From: Channa striata
Taxonomy: Eukaryota; Chordata; Actinopteri; Anabantiformes; Channidae
Length of the DNA: 64,000 bases
Assembly (NCBI GenBank): GCA_033026295.1
Contig: CM065181.1
Span: 22,653,588 to 22,717,587, forward strand
Direction: 5' to 3'
In this document: in pieces, positions 10,230 to 21,465 of the stretch
Position numbering within the stretch: the stretch's first letter is position 1
Layout of the letters: the number at the start of each line of letters is the position of its first letter
Translations under genes and position numbers: made by a program
The notes under the pieces: model-generated
What the model saw: the letters and a program-made list of their open reading frames with translations, nothing else
Databases searched by the model: none
Told to the model about the DNA's origin: nothing

Positions 10230-10593
10230 CACAGTGGGAAAAAGTCACTGAGTCGTCGATTTTAAAATGTTTGAATGTACAGAGACATAACTGACTATGA
10301 ATCAAACAAACTCAACAACCAAAGTGTTTGTATAAAAAAGTCAGTTGCTGTAAAAACGTCTGTAAAAACGTCTGAAACATTATGTCACAAATATCCTGAA
10401 ATTGATAATATACCTTTAAATATGCACTATATTAATTTTCAACCTAATTCATCTTAATGTAACTGGATAAAAAAAGAACAATTTGATATAAATGTACAGA
10501 AAAAACGACCAAAATCTTTTAAATCAATGCTCTGATATACACATTAATAATGATAACACACTGATAATCAGCCTGATCCCTTTGATCCTGATC

Positions 10594-10655
10594 ATTTGCA
10601 TGGAGGCACTTTGCATCAGCAGCACCATGCTCCAGTGCTCTGGGAGACTTTATAG
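10594..10655 (+). promoter_or_regulatory. V A2 promoter
   Basis: ATTTGCAT at 10594-10601, a second TTTGCAT at about 10610, and a TTATAG box at 10650-10655. Confidence 0.8.
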
Positions 10656-10734
10656 TCCTGAGAGTTGGACACTGGATGACTGACAGCTGTCCTTCACGAC
10701 AACAGAAGCCACAGAAATCGTCCTCATCCAAAAC

Positions 10735-11219
10735 ATGACTCTGATCTCCGTCCTCATCTGGACTCTCCTCTGCTGCTGCTTCACAGGTAAAGTCCAGAGA
10801 ATCCAACTCGTCTCCTCGATCAACATCCGTCCCTCTGAAATGAAGCCCACAAAACCATGATGCTGCTAGATGCATTTGTCTCTGTGTCCTCAGAGTCCAG
10901 AGGTCAGGTCACAGTGACTCAGCCTGGAGCAGAGAGATCTGATCTGGGAGGAACCGTCACCATCAGATGTAAAACCAGTCAGAATGTTTATTCTGACAGC
11001 AATGGGAACTGTTTATCCTGGTACCAACAGAAAGATGGAGAACTCCCCAAACTGCTCATTTACCGCACTAGCAGTCGAGCATCAGGGATTCCTGAGCGTT
11101 TTTCAGGAAGTGGATCAAACTCTGACTTCACTCTGACCATCAGTGGAGTCCAGACTGAAGATGCAGCAGTTTATTACTGTCAGAGTTATAACTACATCAA
11201 CAGTCAGTTGATGTACTGA
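10735..11219 (+). pseudogene. V segment A2, RSS deleted
   Basis: Leader 10735-10786 and V exon 10894 onward are open, with both domain cysteines and Trp, a longer CDR1 (QNVYSDSNGNCLS) containing an extra Cys, and CDR3 QSYNYINSQLMY ending at a TGA (11217-11219). No heptamer or nonamer follows. Instead, at about 11215 it joins DNA that in the sister copy lies about 390 bp further on (33845). It cannot rearrange normally. Confidence 0.88.
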
Positions 11220-12200
11220 TGTACAACTTGAAAGCTAAATGGCAATTAAAGAAATAGCAGTTGACAAAATGTATCTACATTGTCCACCTTGCTGTGCAGT
11301 GTGATGTCTTCTGACCTCTGGGGTTGGAGATTGTTTGCTCTTCTCTCACAGATACACGTAACTGGGAGCAAATAAAATGACAGATGCCAAAAACACAGTA
11401 AAATAATTTCAAATGAGACGTGCAAGTTGGTGAATTTTTGTGTGAGAATCCAAAACAAAATCCACATTAAAAGCCTGGAGACAGTCTTACAGAAAGAACT
11501 GTGGCGGAAACTTTTAACAGATGAGAGAAAGGAACCCAGGTTCTCTGAGTCAGTGGCCCCGCCCACCACATACCTGTACCTGTAGGAGGAGAAACAAGGA
11601 ACGACAATAGAGGCCAGACGAGGTCACAGGAGCTTCTATGGTGTTAATCAGCAGATGGATTCCCCCAGTTGTCACACAGTCCCTGTCCTCAAATGTCTTT
11701 TCACATTAATTTTTTTTTATATATACATTTTAATTCAAAGCCCCAGAGGAACTTTGGACTCAGCATTTAAACACATTGTGAGGTGAACAGGAGGAGCTGA
11801 AATGTAGGGGACAATGTCACCTACCTCCAAATCCACAGTCTCCTAAAATATCAGTCTGTACGTCGATGACATCCTACTATATATTAAAATCTCCAATCTT
11901 TTCTATTTCAGTGTTATTTCTATCTGATCAAAAGGTAAAGCACGTTTTCTGGATACTTCCTCTAGTTCAAATTAAAGTAAATATTTGATATTGTTTGGAT
12001 CCACATTTCACTCAAACTGAGATACTGTAGTAAAAGTACAAGTCAAACATTTCAGCTACAAATTCTCCTGAAATGTTTCAATAATAATTTTTCTCATGTG
12101 TAAATAAAAATACAGTCGTGCAGAAAACAGTCCCCACCTCTTTTAATTCTATATTGTTTGTGTTTGAAAATTATTTCAAAATATCATCTTATCATAGCAG
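11220..12200. other. Intergenic, no gene seen
   Basis: Shared almost base for base with 33849-34830. The frame 11246-11569 on - has no recognised domain. Confidence 0.5.
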
Positions 12201-12219
12201 GTTTTAGCAGTAAGCAAAT

Positions 12220-12475
12220 ATGTCTGTGCACCTTTTATCTGTAAGTGCTTATCCTGTTGAGGGTTGCAGGGGGCTGGATCCAATCCCAGCTGTCACTGAG
12301 AGGGGGAGCTGGGTCAAGTCTCTGGTCTGTCTTGGAGACATAGAGAGAGACATACACAGACAGACACTCACATTTATGCCTATGTGCAATTTAGAGCCAC
12401 CAATTAACCTAACCTGCATGTCTTTGGACTTTGGGAGGAAACCAAAGGAAACCCATGGAAGCATGGTGAATGTGA
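12220..12475. repeat. Dispersed teleost repeat
   Basis: Contains the common text 'gcttatcctgttgagggttgcagggggctgg' broken over the repeat, and 'caattaacctaacctgcatg'. A shorter copy of the same insertion is at 34850-35060. Confidence 0.6.
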
Positions 12476-12678
12476 CGAAAACATAAATTCTTTTTTTTTA
12501 ATTCAAATTTAATTAAATTCAATTTCTTAATATTCATAAACGTGATTTCTTGATTAATAACTTATTGGACAATAAACATCCAATAGAAACAAAACACATT
12601 TTTTGCAAACACAATATTTATGAAAGACAAAACAGACTGATCAGATTGATCCAAGTCCATGTTGGAATGACTCAGATC

Positions 12679-12740
12679 ATTTGCACAGAGTCACTTTGCA
12701 TCAGCAGCACCATGCTCCAGTGCTCTGGGAGACTTTATAG
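12679..12740 (+). promoter_or_regulatory. V A3 promoter with altered octamer
   Basis: The octamer reads ATTTGCAC (12679-12686); a downstream CTTTGCAT and a TTTATAG box (12734-12740) remain. Confidence 0.75.
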
Positions 12741-12819
12741 TCTTGAGAGTTGGACACTGGATGACTGACAGCTGTCCTTCATGACAACAGAAGCCACAGA
12801 AATCGTCCTCATCCAAAAC

Positions 12820-13293
12820 ATGACTCTGATCTCCGTCCTCATCTGGACTCTCCTCTGCTGCTGCTTCACAGGTAAAGTCCAGAGAATCCAACTCGTCTCC
12901 TCGATCAACATCCATCCCTCTGAAATGAAGCCCACAAAACCATGATGCTGCTTGATGTTTGTGTCTCTGTGTCCTCAGAGTCCAGAGGTCAGGTCACACT
13001 GACTCAGCCTGGAGCAGTGAGCTCTGATCTGGGAGGAACCACAACCATCACATGTAAAACCAGCCAGAATGTGTATGGTGGGAACTACTTGCACTGGTAC
13101 CAACAGAAAGATGGAGAACGTCCCAAACTGCTCATTTCCTACGCCACCACTCGACAATCAGGGATTCCAGCTCGTTTTTCAGGCAGTGGATCAAACTCTG
13201 ACTTCACTCTGACCATCAGTGGAGTCCAGACTGAAGATGCAGCAGTTTATTACTGTCAGAGTTTTCATTACATCAACAGTCAGTATGTGTTCA
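12820..13293 (+). CDS. Ig light-chain V segment A3
   Basis: Leader 12820-12871 and V exon 12979-13293, both open with canonical splice sites. CDR1 is QNVYGGNYLH, CDR2 is YATTRQS, germline CDR3 is QSFHYINSQYVFT. The framework is standard for family A (RFSGSGSNSDFTLTISG). Nearest homologue in the window is A8 at 35389, its counterpart in the duplicated block. Apparently functional, though its octamer carries a T-to-C change. Confidence 0.93.
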
Positions 13294-13321
13294 CACAGTG
13301 AAAAAGCGTCGTACAAAAACC
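13294..13321 (+). other. V A3 RSS, 12-bp spacer
   Basis: CACAGTG, spacer AAAAAGCGTCGT, ACAAAAACC. Confidence 0.95.
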
Positions 13322-13813
13322 TCCCTCAGTCAGACTGAACAGAAACTGAACTGATGCTGCAGCTGGAAGCTACTGCAGAGACTGACACACTTCACTGAAT
13401 GTGCACAAACACCAGCTCATATTTAAACTCTAGTCATCAGTCACTGTGTCTCTTAAGATAAACATTAATATAAAGCATCAAGAACATTTTTACAAACATT
13501 AATTCTTCACTATATACATTTTTGATAGAAGGGCTCAGCAACAAAGGGCAGTTTTAGATTAAACGGAGGATCTGGAAACTAAAACAAATTCACAACTTCC
13601 TGAAGAATCAGCACCTTTTTCTGGATTCTCTATTTTGCATGTTCAGAAAATCATAAACATTGTTTGGATCCACATCCAAACTGAGATACTGTATTAGAAG
13701 CACAACTGTAACATTTCCCCAACATGAAATAAAACATCAGTTGAAATTATTGTTTCTCAGGTTGAATTTCCTGATACAGTGCAGAGGACAGATCCAGCTG
13801 AGTGACTGTGTGT

Positions 13814-13821
13814 GTTTGCAT
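13814..13821 (+). promoter_or_regulatory. V B1 octamer variant
   Basis: GTTTGCAT about 95 bp before the leader ATG. It sits in a block beginning 'atttcctgatacagtgcagagg' that precedes most B genes. Confidence 0.65.
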
Positions 13822-13914
13822 ACGTGTCCTGCCTCTGTCTCCCAGCTGTTAAGAGACCAGTGTTGATCAGGGTCTGTCCAGGCCTTTCAGAGCCACTGAC
13901 ACGCCGGCAGCACA

Positions 13915-14437
13915 ATGATGATGTCTCTGAGTCTACTGCTGTCCACCCTGGGGCTCCTTGTTCAGGGTGAGACTCTCTTGGGATGAAACCAGCTTCACCA
14001 CAATGATGGAGAAACACTGAAACAAGCAGCATTGACCTTCTTCCATCTATTGTCCATGTTCAACAAATGATGCTGATCGTCTTTGTCCAAGCTGGATTTG
14101 TCTCAATAAACCTTCTCCTCTTTTTCATGGTTTCCAGGTTCATCAGGACAAATCACCATGACTCAGTCTCCTGGATCTCAGTCTGTTTCTCCAGGACAGA
14201 CTGTCAACATCAGATGTAAAGCCAGTCAGAGTATTGGTTATGAAGTTGACTGGTACCTTCAGAAACCTGGAGAAGCTCCTAAACTCCTAATTTATCATGG
14301 TACAAACCGTCAGCCTGGAGTTTCAGATCGATTCAGTGGAACTTATTCTGGGGCTGATTCCTCTTTGACCATCAGTGGAGTCCAGACTGAGGATGCAGGA
14401 GTTTATTACTGTCAGCAGGATTACAGCTTCCCGTTCA
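13915..14437 (+). CDS. Ig light-chain V segment B1 (family B)
   Basis: Leader 13915-13966 (MMMSLSLLLSTLGLLVQ), a 171-bp intron, V exon 14138-14437. It starts GSSGQITMTQSPGSQSVSPG. Cys in IRCKASQ, Trp in VDWYLQKPGEAPKL and Cys in GVYYC are all present. CDR1 is QSIGYEVD, CDR2 HGTNRQP, CDR3 QQDYSFPFT. Framework 3 reads TYSGADSSLT where other B genes have GSGSGTDFTLT. Open and apparently functional. Confidence 0.93.
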
Positions 14438-14465
14438 CACAGTGAAACAACGTCGTACAAAAACC
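14438..14465 (+). other. V B1 RSS, 12-bp spacer
   Basis: CACAGTG, spacer AAACAACGTCGT, ACAAAAACC. Confidence 0.95.
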
Positions 14466-15105
14466 TCCCTCAGATAAAGAGGAACTGATTTCTGCAGCCG
14501 AGAGAAAGAGATAAAAACAAACAGAAAAAGCTGGGGAAGGTCTGACTGACATTGATATTAAATTGTGAAATACAGTTTATAGTCATATAAGTTACAGTAT
14601 AATAATGCATTTCAATTAATTTATTATTGGAGACTTTAAAGGTTTCCTAAATTTAAGTTCAATGCTTTATGAAGGTAGAAATTTACAATACAACTAGTTT
14701 ATTTTGCTTTTTACATTTTTTTTTCAGTTTTTCAGTGTCATTTTAAAACAACTGAAATATTTGTGATTTGAACAAATTTTAACAACAGTTTTATTTTAAA
14801 CCTACATTGTTCTAATTAGTTAACCTTACTTAAAAAAAAAGGATCCAAACCAATTGTCTGATCAAAAAGTGAGTAAATTAAAATAGGATAATTATCTTGT
14901 GCTCAGATCCGTCCCACCTTAGTGTAAAACGTTTTTCACACTGTTCTGCATTAATTTTAAATGTATATAGTTACTTGCAGCAATGATCTTCCGTCTGTCC
15001 TTAGCAGAAAAAGGACAAGGACACAAAAAGGTCATATGTCAAATGAATTTGACCCAGTCAGTACTTACCTATATAACCATGATAAGTTTCCCGCAGACTA
15101 AATGG
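14466..15105. other. Intergenic, AT-rich
   Basis: I see no gene or clear repeat here. Confidence 0.5.
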
Positions 15106-15345
15106 TAAATGCTCTGCACTTATATAGCACTTTTCTACCAGTTGGTGCTCAAAGCGATTTACTCTTCTTCTTATTTACCCATTCACAGGGTGATGGGGGC
15201 AACACTCACTGGGAGCAACTAAGTGAGGGTTCAGTGTCTTGCTCAAAGACACTTTGACATGTGACCAGAGAAGCCGGGGATCAAGCCAGCAACTGTGGGA
15301 GTAGTGGACAACCATGCTACCCACTGCGCCACAGTTGACCCTGAG
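15106..15345. repeat. SINE-like teleost repeat
   Basis: Carries 'tatatagcacttttctacc', 'gggagcaactaag', 'gttcagtgtcttgctcaaag' and 'gggatcaagccagcaact', the usual order for this abundant fish repeat. Confidence 0.65.
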
Positions 15346-15432
15346 TGCCTTTGTGAATTGCTGCCTCCCATTGGACAAGTATGTCTGTTTGGTTTGGTTT
15401 GGTTATCCAAAGGCTGAATCATGTCAACTGGA

Positions 15433-18400
15433 ATCTAGCCACAGGGGTTGCAAGCCAGTAACTTCTGTGCTGGTCCCAAGCCCGGATAAATAGAGAGGGT
15501 TGCGTCAGGAAGGGCATCCGGCGTAAAATTTTGCCAAGTACAATCATGCGAGTCATCCATACCACTTTCATACCGGATCGGTCGAGGCCGGGTTAACAAC
15601 GACCGCCACGGTGCTGTTAACCTACAGGGTGCCGGTGGAAATTGGACTACTGTTGGTCGAAGAAGGAGGAGAGGAGGCAGAAGGGTGCGTGGTCAGAGAG
15701 AGAAGGGGAAAGGCAGGAGCTTAGATTTGAGAGTAGGGACTCTTAACGTTGGCACAATGACAGGGAAAGGTAGAGAGCTGGCAGACATGATGGAGAGAAG
15801 GAAGGTAGATGTACTGTGTGTGCAAGAGACGAGGTGGAAGGGCAGCAAAGCACGTAGTATTGGAGGAGGATACAAACTGTTCTACCATGGTGTGGATAGG
15901 AAGAGAAACGGAGTAGGAGTGATCCTGAAGGGGGAGTTTGTGAACAATGTTCTAGAGGTGAAAAGAGTCTCAGACAGGGTGATGAGCCTAAAGCTAGAAA
16001 TCGAAGGTGTGATGGTGAACATAGTCAGTGGGTATGCTCCACAAGTTGGCTGTGAGTTAGAAGAGATGGAGAGGTTCTGGAATGAGTTTGATGAGGTTGT
16101 AGAGAGTATCCCTAGAGGAGAGAGAGTAGTTGTTGGAGCAGACTTCAATGGGCATGTTGGTGAGGGGAACAGAGGTGATGAGGAGGTTATGGGCAGGTTT
16201 GGTGTAAAGGACAGGAATCCAGAAGGACAGATGGTAGTGGACTTTGCTAAGAGGATGGAAATGGCTGTAGTTAACACTTACTTCCAGAAGAGAGAGGAAC
16301 ATAGAGTGACATACAAGAGTGGAGGTAGGAGTACACAGGTGGACTACATCCTATGTAGACGAGGTCATTTGAGAGAGGTTAGTGACTGTAAAGTGGTGGT
16401 AGGAGAGAGTGTAGCCAGACAGCACCGCATGGTGGTGTGTAGGATGACTCTGGTGGTCAGGAAGAAGAAGAGAGGAAAGTCAGAAAAGAAGACCAAGTGG
16501 TGGAAGCTAAAGAATGAAGAAACTTGTGAGAGATTCAGGCAGAAGTTGAGACAGGCTTTGTGTGGTCAGGAAGAGCTTCCAGATGATTGGGAAACTACAG
16601 CAGAGGTAATCAGGGAAACAGGTAGGAAGGTGCTTGGTGTGTCATCTGGTAAGAGGAAAGATGATAAAGACACTTGGTGGTGGAATGAGGAAGTACAGGA
16701 CTGCATCCAGAGGAAGAGGTTAGCTAAAAGGAAGTGGGATGTAGAAAGGACTGAGGAAAGTAGACAGGAGTACAAGGAAGTGCAGCGCAGAGTGAAGAGG
16801 GAGATGGCAAAGGCCAAACAGAAAGCTTACGATGAGCTGTATGACAGGTTAGACACGAAGGAAGGACAGAAGGACTTGTACAGGATAGCCAGACAGAGAG
16901 ATAGGGATGGGAAAGATGTGCAACAGATAAGGGTGATTAAAGACAGAGATGGAAAGGTGCTAACAAGCCAGGAGAGTGTGCAGAGAAGATGGAAGGAGTA
17001 TTTTGAGCAGCTGATGAATGAGGAAAATGACAGGGAAAGAAGGGAGGAAGATGTGGATGTTGTGGAGCAGGAAATAGGAGAGATTAGAAAGGATGAGGTG
17101 AGGAAGGCTCTGAAAAGGATGAAGAGCGGAAAGGCTGTTGGCCCTGATGACGTACCTGTGGAGGTGTGGAAGTGTCTAGGAGAGACAGCAGTGAAGTTTC
17201 TGACAGGTCTGTTTAACAGGATTTTAGAGAGTGAGAAGATGCCTGAGGAATGGAGGAGAAGCGTTCTGGTGCCGATCTTTAAGAACAAGGGTGACACGCA
17301 GAACTGTAGCAACTACAGAGGGATAAAGCTGATGAGCCACACAATGAAGCTGTGGGAAAGAGTAGTGGAAGCCAGGCTTAGGAAGGAGGTGGAGATTTGT
17401 GAGCAGCAGTATGGTTTCATGCCCGTAAGAGCACCACTGATGCCATTTTCGCTTTGAGGTTGTTGATGGAAAAGTACAGAGATGGTCAGAAGGAGCTGCA
17501 TTGTGTCTTTGTGGATTTAGAGAAGGCGTATGACAGGGTGCCGAGGGAGGAGCTGTGGTACTGTATGAGGATGTCGGGAGTGGCAGAGAAGTACGTCAGA
17601 GTAGTTAAGGACATGTATGAGAGAAGCATGACGGTGGTGAGATGTGCCGTAGGTCAGACAGAGGAGTTCAAGGTGGAGGTGGGACTACACCAAGGATCGG
17701 CTTTGAGTCCCTTCTTGTTTGCTATGCTGATGGACAGGTTGACAGACGAGGTCAGACAGGAATCTCCCTGGACAATGTTGTTTGCAGATGACATTGTGAT
17801 TTGCAGTGAGAGTAGAGAGCAGGTGGAGGAACAGCTGGAGAGGTGGAGGTTTGCTCTGGAAAGAAGAGGTATGAAAGTCAGTCGTAGTAAGACAGAATAC
17901 ATGTGTGTAAACGAGAGGGATCCAGGTAGAAGTGTGAGGTTACAGGGGGCTGAGGTGAAGAAGGTGCAGGAGTTTAAGTATTTGGGGTCATCAGTTCAGT
18001 GTGATGGAGAGTGTGGAAAAGAGGTGAAGAGGCGAGTGCAGGCAGCTTGGAATGGGTGGAGGAAAGTGTCAGGAGTGTTGTGTGACAGAAAGTGTCAGCA
18101 AGACTCAAAGGAAAGGTGAACAGGACAGTGGTGAGACCAGCTCTGCTCTATGGGTTAGAGACAGTAGCAGTGAGAAAGAGACAAGAGGCAGAGATGGAAG
18201 CAGCAGAGATGAAGATGTTGAGGTTCTCCTTAGGAGTGACAAGGTTGGACAGAATTAGGAACGAGTTCATCAGAAGGACAGCGCACGTTGCCTGTGTTAG
18301 CAACAGAGTCAGAGAGGCCAGATTGAGATGGTTTGGACATGTGCAGAGGAGGGATAGTGATTATATTGGTAGAAGGATGTTGGAGATGGAGCTGCCAGGC

Positions 18401-18564
18401 AGGAGGGCGAGAGGACGACCAAGGAGGAGATATATGGATGTCCTAACAGAGGACATGAGGTTAGCTGGTGTCAGAGAGGAAGATGCTCAGGATAGAGTGA
18501 GGTGGAAAAGGATGATTCGCTGTGGCGACCCCTAATGGGAAAAGCCGAAAGAGTAGTAGTAGTA
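15433..18564 (+). mobile_element. RTE-type LINE, near full length
   Basis: A 3.1-kb non-LTR retrotransposon flanked by a perfect 17-bp target duplication (15416-15432 and 18565-18581). It has about 250 bp of 5' leader, an endonuclease-reverse transcriptase frame and a short TAG-repeat tail (GTAGTAGTAGTAG). The perfect duplication means a relatively recent insertion. Confidence 0.92.
15685..18535 (+). pseudogene. RTE endonuclease/reverse transcriptase, two frameshifts
   Basis: Apurinic-type endonuclease first: LNVGTMTG, VLCVQETRWKG, SGYAPQVG, VGADFNGHVG and TQVDYILCRR with a terminal RQH. Then reverse transcriptase: MKSGKAVGPDD, NYRGIKLMSH, FVDLEKAYDRVPREELW, GLHQGSALSPFLFA, the catalytic FADD (17781-17792) and EFKYLGSS. 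The C-terminus has LRWFGHVQRR and ends IRCGDP. The first in-frame ATG is 15757. The frame is lost by one missing base near 17424 (after GFMP) and one near 18090 (after CDRK). It therefore cannot make one intact protein. It resembles proteins often mis-annotated as craniofacial development protein 2-like. Confidence 0.92.
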
Positions 18565-18769
18565 GAATCATGTCAACTGGACTGCCAAAACACAGAAACG
18601 CAAGAAGAGTAACGTAGTGAAGAGAGTCCAGAGCTCTACACTGAGAAAGCAAACAGCCTCTGCACAAGAGGATGGCCCAGCACAGGAGGAGCAACACCTC
18701 AGGACTAGAATCAGCAGTATACCTACACCTCAAGGACAAAGGACACTCGTTTGAGGATGACAATGAAGA

Positions 18770-19018
18770 AGAAGAAGAAGAACCTTTATTTGTCACATAT
18801 ACATTTGGCCCATCCCTCTGGAGGGGGCAGTGGGCTGCCACAGTTGGTGCCTGGGGAGCTGGTGCTGGGTGTCTTGCTCGGGGATGCACCTGGTGGGGAG
18901 GCTGGAGGTTGCAGGTAGGCTGGGTTTTCCAACACTGCAATTTGATCCTGCGTTGTCTGTTTTGCCTCCAGCGTCTTTTGTCCTGCAGTGTCTCTACCCA
19001 TTGAGCTACCAGGCGGCG
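18770..19018. repeat. SINE-like repeat inside the Penelope remnant
   Basis: 'aagaacctttatttgtcac', 'gctgggtgtcttgctcgggg' and 'cattgagctaccaggcggcg'. Same type as 37960-38090. It separates two pieces of the GIY-YIG region. Confidence 0.65.
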
Positions 19019-19415
19019 TACATATAAATATGTACATATTATGGACAGAGAAGACAGATGGACTGAGAGAGGAGTATGTGGGACCTCAGGTACAACCTGT
19101 TTACAATTTTCCATGCTGCGATTTCATCCATCCCCAGAAAGACTAAGACCACTTCACAGATCCACCAAACACCTCCATCTTAGGGCTTTAGGGCTCAGGG
19201 TCGTAATTGTTACATGTTGATGACTCCACCCTGTTCCCACCCACCTTAACAAGCCTATTCAGGCCAGGGTGGAACAAAGGCCACTCTGGAGGATATAACT
19301 GGGTTCCCCAGCCACTTTTATTCAGACTGAAGAACCTGCTTCGATAAGCAGTAAAATGTTTCTACCCAAGAAGAAAGAAGTTCCAGTTGACATGACTCAA
19401 CCTTTGGATTAGATA

Positions 19416-19957
19416 AGTCGTGTCATTGCATCATTAGTTGCTTCTGTACTTGACAGTTTTAAACTAGCTTCACTCAAAAACAATGAGTAAATGGGTTTGT
19501 TCGCCCTGCAGTTAACTCTAACCTGAAGAAAACTACTAAATGCAAATTGTTGAGAAATAGTAAAATTAACAAACTATGAGCTGTATTCATTTAAATTAAA
19601 TGTCACATAATTAAGTCAGAACTGACGAGCTGGACATTTTTAAAGCCACCAGTGGTTTGTTAAGAAGAGACATGACTTTAAATTTCCTTAAATATTTTAA
19701 CAATATTTCTCACAAAAACGAATTTGCATTAACTGTAATGAAGCAGGTTTTACAGTCACAGGTTTAATTAATCTGAGAATTATAGATTCATTTGTCATGT
19801 CCACACAGACCTTAATATAAATGCAATTATTTTATTATAATAACGTTTACTACACTAACACGATTTCATGCTTTAGTTTACACATATTTTCCAAGCAATC
19901 AAGTTGACTTTAATATGACTTGACCTACTGAAACTAGTACGAAGGAATAAAAATATT
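19416..19957. other. Intergenic, AT-rich
   Basis: No gene or repeat recognised. Confidence 0.45.
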
Positions 19958-20161
19958 TTACTGTGAACACCAGTCTCTCCTCAGTGTGTCTGATACCAGA
20001 GTCTCAGAGTCCTGTTCGGCCTCACAGGCCACAGAGTCCACCTTCCCCCACTGGTCTGCAGGGAGTCTCAGGATGCAGATCCACCTGTAGAGGGCGTCCT
20101 TCTCCCCGCTGCTCCTCACTGGAGGGGGGCAGCACAGTCAGGGTGGGGACGACTGGACCCA
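19958..20161 (-). pseudogene. Second-type C exon relic, best preserved
   Basis: From a CTGCAG acceptor (20162-20163) it reads VVPTLTVLPPSSEEQ, then out of frame SSGEKDALYRWICILRLPAD, QWGKVDSVACEAEQDSETL, and LRRDWCSQ with a TAA at 19958-19960. About 35 codons of the domain centre (first Cys and Trp core) are missing, and the frame changes across the gap. Unlike the relics at 7773, 27939 and 45270, it has no LTR insertion and keeps its acceptor and C-terminal Cys. Confidence 0.82.
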
Positions 20162-20960
20162 CTGCAGAGAAGGAGAACAAAGTGTAGAAACACTGGGAGT
20201 TTGGATGAAAATGGTCTGAAGGTTTTCACTTCTGCTTTGATCGTAGTAACCATAGCAACAAATTGGCATCACTGATGAACCATGACAACAGACAGTTTCA
20301 GGACTAAAGATAAAAAGTTAAGTGTCACTTAGTTCCACAGATGTGTCACAACTTATTCCTGTAAATTAATTAAATGATTCATTGTGAACTTGAAGACAAG
20401 AAAAAAAAACTGAGAAACTCCTTCACTAAACTAAAAAGATCAAACTGACAGACACAAACACTGTGACGCTGTCGACCAACTTTATTGTTATTAACAAGTA
20501 ACACGTAACAACGTGTTTTTGCATGTAGCCTCCATCAGGGTCTGTTAGAAGTTCATAGTAAAAAAAGTCAAACTAATTATATTTAAAAATGAAAAACAAC
20601 CAGTCATATACAAACATATATCAGCCAATCAGAGACATTTAGAGGCGTTGGTGGGTAAATGGTCATGTGGTTTTTGGCCAATCAGCTTGACAAGTTGGCA
20701 CAGAGTCCGTGGGCGTGTCTGGTGAGTGACACAGGTAAAATGTACATCAGGGTCTGTTAGATGGATCCTGTAACTTAACATGTTAAAACTTAAGTTAAAC
20801 GTCCAATTTCTTTAACTTAACAAGGTTTTAAAGTGTCTGCAGACAGCTCGATGAACTAAACTTTCACCGTGAATATTTCAAATTACAAATCAGCTAAAAT
20901 GTTTCAGTAATGTTTAGAGTTATGAAATAAAATTAAATGCAGAATTAGATACAACAGTAC

Positions 20961-20998
20961 AGTTGACACCAACCTGGTTCCTGTAGTAATAAAACTTC
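20961..20998 (-). pseudogene. Probable degenerate J
   Basis: On - contains FITTGTRLVST, comparable to FGGGTRLDV, next to a CAACAGTAC flank like that of the J relic at 10192. The heptamer and nonamer are not recognisable. Position upstream of the C relic at 19958 supports the call. Confidence 0.4.
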
Positions 20999-21324
20999 AG
21001 ATTCACTGACACTGATACAAACAAACTCCACAGTTCTGGAAGGTGATTGTTAAATTTTGTCAGTGTCAGTCGTTGTTAAAGTGACAATAAACATAATATT
21101 TTCCATGTGAATATAATGTACAGTTTATTTAATTTACAAATATGTTCATGTTAAAGGAAACAAAGAACACAGTTGGTTGTTAAGATTAAGTTTAGGAATT
21201 AATATGTCTAGAAAAATCTTCCATCCCTCTGGATTTCTAAATTAAGTTTTGAAAAATTCTTTATCAATATTCTGATAAAGTCATGAATTCATTGATAATC
21301 AGCCTGATCCATTTGATCCTGATC

Positions 21325-21387
21325 ATTTGCATAGAGGCACTTTGCATCAGCAGCACCATGCTCCAGTGCTCTGGGAGACTTTATAGT
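21325..21387 (+). promoter_or_regulatory. V A4 promoter
   Basis: ATTTGCAT at 21325-21332, a second TTTGCAT, and a CTTTATAG box near 21379-21387. Confidence 0.82.
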
Positions 21388-21465
21388 CCTGAGAGTTGGA
21401 CACTGGATGACTGACAGCTGTCCTTCATGACAACAGAAGCCACAGAAATCGTCCTCATCCAAAAC

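Larger units (their letters stand above)
15402..19415 (+). mobile_element. Penelope-like element remnant, host of nested insertions
   Basis: The piece 18672-18760 reads AQHRRSNTSGLESAVYLHL and DKGHSFED, and 19040-19065 reads DREDRWTERGV. Together these match the C-terminal GIY-YIG endonuclease region of Penelope-like elements, split by a SINE-like repeat. The tail (19326-19400) has the typical 'gactgaagaacctgcttcgataagcag'. The first about 30 bp (15402-15432) and the last (about 19386-19415) are an inverted repeat. An RTE element occupies 15433-18564 inside it. Only a small part of the Penelope body survives. Confidence 0.7.

Noticed and set aside
13757..14032. Repeated - strand frame MLLVSVFLHHCGEAGFIPRE at every family B V gene
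   Set aside because: Antisense of the B leader, intron and promoter; conserved only because the + strand is.
15882..16277. Several - strand frames across the RTE element
   Set aside because: Shadows of the LINE coding strand.
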